A stretch of 64,000 bases of DNA from Meconema thalassinum (lineage: Eukaryota; Arthropoda; Insecta; Orthoptera; Tettigoniidae): contig OX336388.2 in NCBI GenBank assembly GCA_946902985.2, positions 120,567,894-120,631,893 of the forward strand, given 5' to 3'. A program made the translations under genes and the position numbers. Within the stretch, counting starts at the first letter, position 1, and every line of letters starts with the position of its first letter. The notes under the pieces were generated by a model, which worked only from the letters and a program-made list of their open reading frames with translations, ran no database searches and was not told the origin of the DNA. Of this stretch, positions 1 to 9,359 are shown piece by piece.

Positions 1-1040
1 GACCCAGGGCTAGAACCGCCTCTGTCTGTAACATATTTCGATCCCGAGGAATCAAACATGGAGGAGGGTTGTTGATTGAGGATAAAATTTGCTGTTGATT
101 TGCATTATTAACGAAACATGGCCATGAAGCTTGCTTTAAGTAAAGTTGAAAACATATCAGGAGCAGAATGAATGCATTCCAATCGGTATTTAAGATCTAA
201 CTGAAATCATTTGACATTTATTAGCCATGCGGGTTAAGATGACTGATATCTATAATACTACTGGATGTCTCGCTTCCACGGCTGGAGTGAGGCCTCTTGC
301 TTTGCGGTTACATTTGCCTGCCTGGTGGTAAGGGCAAACAACGATCAAGCTGCATGGCTCACTCGTCGAAAGGATGCTTACTTAGGCTTATTAACACCTT
401 CATTCTGATGGGAAATTGATACCACGAGCTGTTATAAATGAAAAAGAAGACATTTCGCGTAAGCTGTCATTCTACATTTATTTATATCAGAATACGCGGA
501 AATGACTACAATCTACAGGAGAAGAGAAGTGATATATAGGGAATCTTAATTTCCATGCGCTCTAATATAAAAAAAGTAGGCTATTATAGCAGATTTCAGC
601 ATAATATGAGAATTTCGCTGGTTGGGTATTCACTTCTAAGCTCTTTTGTTTTCAATCTTATATTAGGCATATGCAAACTTCAGCTATTTCCATGCCTCTT
701 TTCTGCAGGCCTATATAAATATATATGTAAGCTTACCCTACATACTGTAGGTACATCAGTTCGTTATGGTTGTTTTAAGGGGCGGAACAGCGAGGTCATC
801 TCCCCTATGCATACATCAATAAACAAATCATCCACTGGGTCATTCCATTAATATATATATATAAAGAGTAAATTTTGTTTATTCAGATGGTGTTTGGTCT
901 GGATTATTTGGGCAACATTTCAATTTTCCCACTTTAACTTCAATTTATCACTAAATTTCATTCTGAAGTTTGACTCTAATGAAATGTTTTTGTTGGAACA
1001 AAAATTACTCATCTACTCTTCAGAACAACAAAGAGAAGCC
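1..1040. other. No gene seen
   Basis: I see no supported coding or RNA gene here. The only open stretch of note (555-851, +) has no recognisable domain and looks like chance. A short AT-dinucleotide run lies near 850-863. The sequence is AT-rich intergenic or decayed repeat DNA. Confidence 0.4.
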
Positions 1041-1066
1041 ATAGAATCCATAGCCACTTACAATAT

Positions 1067-1447
1067 TTGAATACAATTTGGATAAAATGTTCAAATTACC
1101 TAAAAAAGGAAATTGAGGTAATTCAGAATAGAGCCATAAGAAATATTTATAACTACCCTTTTTTAACACCAACCAAACACCTTTATATTACGAGTAAAAT
1201 TCAACCAGTAGCCCTAAATGCAGAAATCAAATCAAATGTCCTAATGTACCAAATCCTACACAAAGGTATCCACACAAATTTAAACTTCACTAAACAATCT
1301 GATTTACACGCTTACAAAACTAGACATGCAGATGACATATCACTTTTCCATATCAATTCCAAACAATATGGCAGTAATAGCATTAAGTATAGTGCCTTTG
1401 TAAAGTTCAATAGACTACCAGAAAATAAAAAAATGCACCTAGCCTAG
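1067..1447 (+). pseudogene. LINE ORF2 C-terminal fragment
   Basis: The 126-codon frame reads like the region downstream of the reverse transcriptase in CR1/Jockey-type LINE ORF2 proteins: a stretch of the form IQNRAIRNIYN, then LTPTKHLY, then YQILHKGIH and a terminal FNRLPENKK. It is comparable in layout to the LINE-1 tail at 3580-4139 but clearly a different family. Everything upstream (endonuclease and polymerase) is missing, so this is a 5'-truncated LINE copy. The frame opens slightly upstream of the first Met, which is not a real start. The assignment is by motif resemblance only. Confidence 0.7.
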
Positions 1448-1703
1448 CAATCTTTAAAAGGAGGCTAAAACAGTTTATGTGGAATGATTATAAAAGGTCA
1501 GTTTGAAGAAATTCCAAAATCTGAGAAGACAAAAGAAGACTACATTGTGTACAAAAACTTATCAAAGCTACAAAATGTTGTATATATTTTCATACTGAAA
1601 ACTTTGTAAACTAAACATTGAATTGTAATTTGTCGCCAACATGATAAAACTGTACGATTCCTTTGTATATGAGTCCTTGACTCGTTAAGGGATTAATAAA
1701 ATG

Positions 1704-1749
<46 letters not shown>
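1448..1749 (+). mobile_element. LINE 3' UTR with (ATT)n tail
   Basis: After the ORF fragment comes about 250 bp of non-coding sequence and then an uninterrupted ATT trinucleotide run at 1705-1749. A simple-repeat tail instead of poly(A) is typical of CR1-like and some RTE LINE families. This supports reading 1067-1749 as one 5'-truncated LINE insertion in plus orientation. I could not find a convincing target-site duplication. Confidence 0.6.
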
Positions 1750-2159
1750 AGCGGGCATGCGAGGCAGGAAGAAGAAGGATAACTTACTTTAGCCCCCAGA
1801 AACATTACCCAAATAGCTTTGGGTTTGGGGTCAGACGAGAACATGAGTAACTCAAGGGAGTTCAGGCATTAAATGTTAGCCTGAAATATGTGAATGCAAT
1901 GTTCTATGAAAATATATTCTTCCTGCAATCCAGAAAATTGCATTAATGCATTATGTTTATGACTGAACGAGAAAGATACATATTTTTACTGAAACTAATG
2001 TGGACTGCAGTTTCATGTTGTTGTTGTTGTTTTAGGGGCTTTGCGACATCGTGGACATGTAGCCCCGTGTACTTGGGCGTGTGAAGAATTTGTCTGATAA
2101 CCTGTCTCACTGTGATGTCTGTACTGGTGTGTGTATTTGAAATTGAGGTAGGATTTGGG

Positions 2160-2385
2160 TAGGAAACAGCTGTGGCCTTAAATTAGGTACCATCCTGCGT
2201 GGAGTGGAATTGGGGGAAACCTCGGAAAACCACTTCCAGGATAGCTGAGGTAGGAATTGAACCCACCTCTATTCATTTTTGCCTCACGAGGTTGAGAGTA
2301 CCCCGCTCCAGCCCTCAGACCAGAATTTACAATTTTCTTGGCAGAGGCGGGAATCGAACCCTGGCCTGCGTGGTGACAGCCAAAA
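2160..2385 (-). mobile_element. SINE-like tRNA-related repeat, reverse orientation
   Basis: Two pol III B-box-like motifs occur on the minus strand: GGTTCGATTCC (complement of 2350-2360) and GGTTCAATTCC (complement of 2253-2263), the second followed by a block containing TTTTCCGAGGTTTCCCCC. From memory this resembles a repeat common in orthopteroid insects. The head with an A box is not evident, so this is a partial or diverged copy. It ends about 140 bp before the intact SINE at 2523. Confidence 0.45.
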
Positions 2386-2510
2386 ATGCAGTTTTTCGCA
2401 AGTATATTCAGAACCCTATTCATGACTCTCTACAGTATTCATATGAAAAACCTGACTTATCACCCAGGCACTTTAAAATAAATATATTTATTTTCTTCAC
2501 AGATCCTCGT

Positions 2511-2522
2511 ACATTAGTTTGT
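2511..2522. repeat. Left target-site duplication of SINE
   Basis: ACATTAGTTTGT is repeated exactly at 2755-2766 on the other side of the SINE. Twelve identical bases flanking the element show retroposition at this site. Confidence 0.9.
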
Positions 2523-2754
2523 GAGGGTGGTCGCGTGGCTCAGAGGTAACGTTCTCGCTTGCTGGGCCCAAGGTTACAGGTTCGTATCCTGACGCAGACA
2601 GCTGGTATTTGAGGGTGCGCAAATGCGAGGGAGCCGTGCCAGTACATCTACTGGCACGTTAAAGATCGCCTTCAGGGCAAAATTCCGGCACCCTGGCGTC
2701 TCTAAAAGCCGCAGTAGTTAGAAGGGACGTAAAACCAATAACATTATTATTATT
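2523..2754 (+). mobile_element. tRNA-derived SINE with 12-bp TSD
   Basis: This 232-bp SINE starts with a tRNA-like head: an A-box-like TGGCTCAGAGGT near 2536 and a B box GGTTCGTATCC near 2579. It ends in an ATT-type tail at about 2740-2754. The body holds the blocks CTACTGGCACGTTAAAG and GGGACGTAAAACCAATAAC, which I recall from SINEs of orthopteroid insects. Perfect 12-bp direct repeats (2511-2522 and 2755-2766) fix the boundaries. The tail probably reflects a LINE partner with a similar 3' end, such as the (ATT)n LINE at 1067-1749. That partnership is inference. Confidence 0.88.
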
Positions 2755-2810
2755 ACATTAGTTTGTACAAATTAACAGCAATGGTCTGGAACTGTTAAGA
2801 AATAATTATA

Positions 2811-3305
2811 CAGGGACTTTGTTTTATATGCCACGGGGGTTTTCGATCGCCCGCGTTGCGAGCCTGTCTCCCGCCACGCACTTTGCCGTAATGCGGCACT
2901 GTGTCATTGAGTATAGGAATTTGTAGGCTACTTACCTAGTTCACAGCTGGTGCTGAAAATGTTCGCCATTTACTGCTACACATCGCTGGCACCTCTTTAT
3001 CGAATTGGCATTTACTTTCTGAAGTTCCTGAAGTGCCCGTTGGAGGAGGTTATCTGGTTACCACCAACCGTAATGTGACCTCCCAGATGACCCCTGCCTC
3101 GAGACACATTGCCGGAGAGGATCGGAATGCACTCCTTGTGGGACTAACCGGCACAAGACTCTGCTTCCCTAAAGGATCAGGTTTAAGCTCGTTTATACTG
3201 TGAGGGTTTCTCGCGGGCGCCGCATAACGGCCAAGTGCGTGGCGGAAGACAGGCTCGCAACGCGGGCGAGCGAAATCCCCCGCGGCATATAAAACAAAGT
3301 CCCTG
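2811..3305. mobile_element. MITE with ~85-bp TIRs and TA target site
   Basis: A 495-bp element bounded by long inverted repeats. 2811-2896 begins CAGGGACTTTGTTTTATATG and its near-perfect reverse complement ends at 3305. The flanking dinucleotides are TA on both sides (2809-2810 and 3306-3307), as in Tc1/mariner-type transposition. There is no transposase inside, so it is non-autonomous. The open frame over 3050-3331 is just the TIR and interior read through. Confidence 0.85.
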
Positions 3306-3474
3306 TATTTACAAGAAATGACCATTTTCAATAAAATATTGCCCGCCTTTCACACATTGCACGATGTCGAACAGCTGACGGAAAACAGAGCTACCCACAC
3401 CTCCAGGCGAATGTAGCCGATTACCTGGACACACTTTTTCGTGTAGCCGATACGACGAATGTGACATCTAGTAG
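3306..3474. other. Short intergenic stretch
   Basis: About 170 bp between the MITE and the LINE-1 3' tail. I see no coding or structural feature. Confidence 0.4.
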
Positions 3475-4139
3475 TATTTTATTTTATTTATTTATTATCT
3501 CATAAGGGGCACCTGAGCCGAGGCTCGTGATAGTGCAGTACATCAAGGTAACAATGGTATTTTAGAAATTACATGTAAGTTACATTGTTGAATCCATTAA
3601 GAATTTAAACAGTTCTTTCCTGAAAGTTCTCGGTGAGGAGATATTTTTCAGGCCATCAGGCAGTCTATTATATATAAATGATGAGTAATGCCATAGTGAA
3701 TTATTTCCAAACCTGCTGGTATTTATTACATTATAGTGGATATTGCTTGCATTTCTGGTGATGTGTGAGTGAGTATCTGAATTGGTTGTGAGTATGATAT
3801 TTGAATTGGTTATTTTATGTTTAATTTTATATATCATTATTACTGAGGCTCTTTGACGGAGACAATTTAGTGATAGGACATTACATTGTTGGTATAATTG
3901 AATTGTAGGTGTTAACATGGGAAGATTGAAAAGTATTTTCAAAGCCCTTTTATGTAATATATTAATTTTATTCAATAATACTTTGCTGCAACAGGCCCAA
4001 ATGTGAATCATGTATGCAATGTGACTTTCAATAAGTGCGTGATATATAGACTTCAGTAGTGTATTTTACTCGGCTTAGGACTCCTATAGCTGGAATTATT
4101 TTTCCACCAATAGCTTTGACATGATCATCCCATGAGAGT
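3475..4139 (-). mobile_element. LINE-1 3' portion (ORF2 C-terminus and tail)
   Basis: Minus-strand reading from 4139 continues an ORF2 as LSWDDHVKAIGGKI and further into the frame at 4011-3580, which ends in a basic C-terminus. The last codons of the truncated RT at 12,595 read FLGLVIDE, and in this protein family the next block is typically of the form xLSWxDHV. I therefore join this fragment to LINE-1 (12,595-16,137). The element ends in an AT-rich tail with TAAA units at about 3475-3500. There is a stop in the frame between 4012 and about 4060, so the segment is already decayed. Confidence 0.75.
3580..4011 (-). pseudogene. LINE-1 ORF2 C-terminal region
   Basis: The 143-codon open stretch has the LINE ORF2 tail pattern: LHKRALKILFNLP, LTPTIQLY, YKIKHK and FIYNRLPDGLK. 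It lacks catalytic residues, which lie in the separated 5' part of the element. The annotated Met is internal and not a start. The open frame continues the same protein region as 4061-4139 after a decayed stretch. Confidence 0.7.
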
Positions 4140-4167
4140 CATGGGCGCCCATAGGATTTTTTCCAGG

Positions 4168-4273
4168 GGGGGGGGGGGGGCAAGTAAATATTTTCGTTTC
4201 ATTGCCTACCTGTCACTCCCCCCCCCCCTCCCCTCCCCCATCCCCCCCCCCCCCCACACACACACACACACAA
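4168..4273. repeat. G run, C runs and (CA)n tract
   Basis: Low-complexity stretch: a G run at 4168-4180, several C runs at 4218-4254 and a CA dinucleotide run to about 4272. It explains the open frame at 4132-4320, which I do not call a gene. Confidence 0.8.
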
Positions 4274-5171
4274 AAGTTTCATTTCTTACTTACTTCGTCT
4301 TCGTGATATTCATTATTTGACTGCTCTGAAACCATTGGCTACTTTGTGGCAAGTTTGGGAGGAATGTTTTCTTTGAGTGTTTGTCCGTTAACGTTCGCTT
4401 TTCTTCGTGATTCGACGTCGTAATGTTCAGTTCTTAAAAACAGGAAAAACCTAGTGGTATCGACAAAAATAAAAATAAAGTACCGTAGTTCATTAAAATG
4501 GTATCGTTAATCCAGTTCGCCAACTTTCTAAATAACTGGAAATATTTTCACATGATCCCAAATCACTAAGTTACACTGTGGAAATATCCCAACATCTGAA
4601 TCCTACAATTATTTAAATAGCACTGTTTCCAAATACGGTATCTAGTTTGTACTGGCCATTACAGCAGATCGTCAAGTCTTTCCTCTTCTAAACAACCAAT
4701 CGGAAATACTTCGCATTGCTCTTGTTAGAATCATGAAACACTTGTAGTTTACGAACTGATAAGCTCGAGCCTATGGTTTTAGTAAAAATTAGTTTTGTCA
4801 ATAAAAATATTTCGCCTGATTATTAATAACCACTAAATAAAATGGATAAAAACCACTATATCACTTACTTCTTACTACCATTATTCGCATTCTCGACTGA
4901 AACAAGAGGAATTGTGATACAGGAATGGTGATACGAACGTAAACAAACCACTTCTTTCAATGTGTAATTGAGCCTTATGTTCAAGCTTTTCTCTGTTTAT
5001 GAAAATAATAGACGATAAAATAAAACTAACAGATATCGTACAATTCCGTTGAGTTTTATAAAATAACAAGTGATATATTTCGCCGTATTATTGTACCTGT
5101 GACGTAAAAAAATATACTGTCTAACCAATCTAATACAAATACTTTTTGAGTTTTTTAAATTTATGTGTGTT

Positions 5172-5183
5172 AAGGCTACCCTT
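5172..5183. repeat. Left target-site duplication of second SINE
   Basis: AAGGCTACCCTT is repeated exactly at 5573-5584. It flanks a 389-bp insertion. Confidence 0.9.
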
Positions 5184-5572
5184 TGGCCTGTTTGCCATCT
5201 CTTGATGAATGCAGTACATTTGCAGTTGTCAGTTGGCACAGGCTAGAGTAAAAGGTGGCTTTTCACCGATGTCCCAGTCTCACTCATGGCTGTGATTTTA
5301 TGGAAGCTACTGTGGTATGGGTGGTGCTTAGTAATGGCATTCGGGGCGCAGTCAGTGCCTGTGAATGCTGTGAATGGTTCTACTCATAGGGTTAGGACTA
5401 CTGTTCTGACTCAGTGAGGAAAGCAATGGCAAACTACCTCACTCCTCTTCTTGCCTAGAACGCCTCAATATAGCGCTGCCTTGGGTTTTTGTGGGTATCT
5501 ACTCACATAACGTAACGGCGGTGCTTTTTGAGGATCCAACCAGCCTTCGGGCTGACTACCTAACAGACAGAC
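5184..5572 (+). mobile_element. SINE-like retroposon with 12-bp TSD
   Basis: A 389-bp insertion bounded by the exact 12-bp repeats at 5172-5183 and 5573-5584. The body contains GAGGAAAGCAATGGCAAACT and, at its 3' end, a small hairpin CAGCCTTCGGGCTG, then CTAACAGACAGACA. From memory these blocks occur in insect SINEs. The head has no clear A/B box pair, so class III or a non-tRNA origin is possible. The 3' hairpin plus short direct repeats suggest LINE-type 3'-end recognition. It sits inside the 5.2-kb inverted-end block and is therefore younger than it. Confidence 0.75.
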
Positions 5573-6534
5573 AAGGCTACCCTTGAAGAGGGGAAAATTA
5601 ACCTTTTTATATTCAATAATTGGCGTTGTTGTAAATGTAAACACGTTTAAACTTCATCCCTTGTACTTGACTGTGAGTGAAATTCTGGTTTATGTTATAA
5701 CGTGTCATTAGGCGAGTGTGTATATGTAATGTTATTTCAGAGTACCGATAGCGTAGTTTTGAGATGAGTGCCCCGGAACATGAAACATGATACGTACGTG
5801 GTATATCTCTGAAGGCAGTGTTGAAAATATCATAGGCCTACTAGGGATGGCTGCTGTCAGCGTCGGCAATCAAATTTCGAATATTTAGGTAACCAGTCGT
5901 CATCGTGGAGCTTAAATTGAGGTACTCAACTACACAGATGGGCTCAAAGATCAAATTACTACATTGTGTCCTTCCTTACAATGCATGCCACGATGGATTT
6001 ACGTTGCTGCCCCCGACTTGGAATATGCAGATTTATTAAAGTTGTAACCTTCCCAGGTCACAAGGGATCGAACCCTTACTTTCGGGACGGACGATTTTCA
6101 TAATCGTCCACATATTTTTATTTGATGCCTTTTTGTGTTTTATAGTTATGTAATGAAGTGTATAATATTATGTGATTTATTTCCGATTAATTTGTTTAGG
6201 TTTTAAGGGATTGTAATTGGCAGGATCTGAGTCTAGTTGTATGTGAATATTTTAACATTGGAATAATCTTCAGTCAGAGAATCTGGAATTGTATGCAAGA
6301 ACCAGGAAGTAGGCTTGTTGTCGCCTGGGTTTTTCTCTCGTAAGCTCAAGTGCATGATGACTCGTGCAGGTAGGAGGCTTGGCAACCCTGTGCTAGGGGT
6401 GTGTCTAGGGTATTTTGAAAACCAAGAAGGCACTCCTTATATGGTAATGTTTCGTTTTGATTGGCTGGACCCGTGAGGGAAGCCAGGTAGGCCAGTGATT
6501 TGTGGAGGGGAGATGAATGTTATTAGGACTTGAC

Positions 6535-6700
6535 GAAACTGTGAGGGCGACTCTTTCTTAGGACTCCGTTGGGAGTAGTACTCATTCTTTGGACCGCGTG
6601 TAGGGCGGTGTACTCATCCTTTGGTGTCCGTGAGGAGTGGTTCGCATTCTTGGTAAGACTCCGTGAGGGAGTGGAACTTGTATTTTGGACTTGTGTGTTT
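6535..6700. repeat. Degenerate ~32-bp minisatellite, five units
   Basis: Related units containing CTCATTCTTTGGA-like cores begin at 6551, 6581, 6613, 6643 and 6677, spacings of 30, 32, 30 and 34 bp, each followed by a CCGTGAGGGAGT-like half. The open frame 6569-6814 runs through the repeat because the spacing is near a multiple of three; it has no recognisable domain. Confidence 0.65.
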
Positions 6701-9359
6701 TTGGTGGAGAAGGAAGGTATTTCCGACGATCACAAGTTGGTGTTCGATGTGCAATTACTGAGTTGCTGGCTATACATTCACAAGGGAATTATGAGCCTAG
6801 TTTCAAACAATTAGTCTAGATTGTTTGTCTCGAATCGCATGAAGTATTGTAAACTAACGTCTGTTTACCGAAATTCTGAGACCATAGCGGTAAATTGTTA
6901 TACGACAAATACTAGTAAAAGATGCTATGTATTGGTAAACTCAGGAGCGAACTAGATGCGATAATCCAACACACGGATTTAAAGCATCTTTGTATAATCA
7001 GATCCACGAAACTAGATAAATCGTTGGATGCTGACCATCAAAGTAATAATGTACATAATATTCATAGTTGAGAGGCTTGCGTGTGAAATACATAGTAATT
7101 GTGCTGCGAGTAAGTAGGAGTGATTCTCTGGGAGCAACTAACCCTCGAATCAGTAGAGTTAAGTCGTCACAGCTGAAGTCAACGCCTGTAAGTACCAGTC
7201 ATCATTATCTCCGAGGGTGAATATTCCTGTGTGAATATGATAGGGAGTTTTAGATAGTCTGTATGACGAGGATCGTGCGAAGTGTATTTCATGTCTGGTA
7301 TCAGAATATATTGTACATTTTACCAAATCTATGGTGCTTTTATTTATGAGGTAACCAGGGTAGTTAAGAGTGGATGTTTATTGCTGTTACTCATACCGTA
7401 CAGGTGTTTAACCCTCACGCAACCAGTGAAGCCGAGCAGTTACAAAGTTTCCATAACATATGAGGCTGTTTCTTCGCCTGAGCGTGTATTTAACTATGAG
7501 AGGCACACATTATAAATATGCGTTTGCTAAAATTACAAATTTAAAAAAATAATACAAAGAATGTAGATTCGATTTTAACAGATATCTTACACAACCAATG
7601 TGCAAAAACAATTATTTAAATACCGGTAACAAGTTTGGAATTTCCTCATTGGTACAATTTCACATTCAAGCCAGATCAACAGCAAGAACACCAAGGTGAC
7701 TAAGGCGATCCTTTCATTTATGTCTTTAAATAATCAACAATGCCAAAGTATATTCTCTTGTGGAGGGCTTAAACTTAATCAACTTGACGTTTAATGACCA
7801 AGCAGTTTTGTACAGTTTTCTAGAATTTTTTCCGTCCCTAAAACCTGCCGCCTTAGCAGTTGCAAGTTTGTCCCCCCAGTCAATACAGGTCTGAATATAG
7901 TAAATTATCCAATATTTTAAGCACGACCTTACAGGACCAGTGTTTTACTAGTCAGCATAGAAAAGCTTATTTTAGGAGTTAAGAAACGCTATCGATGTTG
8001 CAATGTCTAAAAATATCTCCAGAACGTGCTTTTCATATCGACACTGCGAAGTGAGGTGGCAAAAGTAGTAGCCACTCAAGATAGTGATAGGGAAACATAC
8101 GGTATTTAACACTAGGCATAACCGTATTGAAATTTGGAGCTTACCTAGATATTAGGCCCCTTTAAACATCAATTATCATCATCATCCATTGGTGACAGAG
8201 TGCATGGCATCATTAGAACCATATTTTTATTTAACAATTGTAAATACTTATTACGTCAGCAACATTACAGAATGTTGTTATTGTAACAGTTGTCAGTTGA
8301 CTATTTGTAACTTCCATTTATGAAATAAACTGGTGTGACAATGAACAATCTTATTTCAACATTCTCGGAAATCCAGGCCCCCTAAGGGCGCCCACGATAT
8401 TAACCCATGCATGAGTACCAAATGGCCGAACAGACCCACTTAAAGCTTGAATATTCTAAGAACAATTCTTAGTCAGCACCCACAAACTGAGAGTAATCAA
8501 CATGCAAAATTTCAGTTTCATAGCCCTTGTGGTTACAATGATACGATGATTAACGAGTGAGTACCTCCTTTTTGGATTATATATAATAAGATAAGATTGC
8601 ATTACTTACCTTTAAATTAAATATAAATACATTCGTAGACGAAGTACACAAAATTAATAAATAATACTGTCGGCACACAGACACAGTCTAGGCGGCCGTT
8701 CATAGTGAACACAATACACACGAATGGAATGTAGGCTACGCGCATATAAATTACAATATTCCTTTGTAATATTACTCAAGTGTCTAATTTAAAGCGAAAG
8801 CACACCAGAACTATTGCATAACTGACATAATATTGTAGGATGATTTTAACCTTCCGGTGGATGCTACTGATCTTATCTCATATTCGTCAACTTCAACTAC
8901 CTTACAGAAGTTACGTCTTTCCACATTACATTCAAATCCATATCGGCCAGTTTGTCAATGACCCTTCTACACATTTGCTGTTGTTGCAAAAGTGATATGC
9001 GAGGCAGATTGCGCCTGATCGAGCACCATTACGTAATAGACTATGTAGAGAACGAATGAGTGTTTCACTAATTGAAGCAAAACTATTCTTCAGCAAATAT
9101 TGTAATTTTTAAAATTCAGATTTCTGAGTGTGCCAGACAGGCTTAATGCGCCCACTGCCACTATACAGTATTTAATGTTTGGCCTGTCAGAATGTTAAAT
9201 ATCTGAAGTATTTATATTTAGTACAAATTAATTAGAATACTGTGAGCACTTTTGCAAAAAAAAAAAGTTTGTTCTCAGTCTGATTTTCATATCGTTTTAT
9301 TTTTCAACGATCCAGGGGGGGGGGCATGGCCCCCCCTGCCCCCCTGTATGGGCGCCCAT

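Larger units (their letters stand above)
4141..9359. mobile_element. 5.2-kb block with palindromic inverted ends
   Basis: The left end reads ATGGGCGCCCATA then GG and a long G run. The right end reads the complement, a G/C-rich run then TATGGGCGCCCAT at 9347-9359. The orientation of the ATA and G-run side shows the ends face each other, as terminal inverted repeats do. From memory, GGGCGCCCATA-type ends occur on non-autonomous DNA transposons of arthropods, but I cannot name the superfamily. No transposase frame lies inside. The interior holds a SINE (5184-5572) and a minisatellite (about 6535-6700). For the remainder (4281-5171, 5585-6534, 6701-9346) I see no gene. No matching target-site duplication is visible because the left flank is LINE-1 and the right flank is the LINE-2 tail. 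Confidence 0.5.

Noticed and set aside
555..851. 98-codon plus-strand open frame
   Set aside because: No domain, composition of AT-rich random sequence, no neighbouring gene context.
4132..4320. 62-codon frame with Gly and Pro runs
   Set aside because: Produced by the G and C runs and the CA repeat.
6061..6110. tRNA gene
   Set aside because: A B box and an anticodon-arm-like hairpin are present, but no acceptor or D arm can be folded around them.
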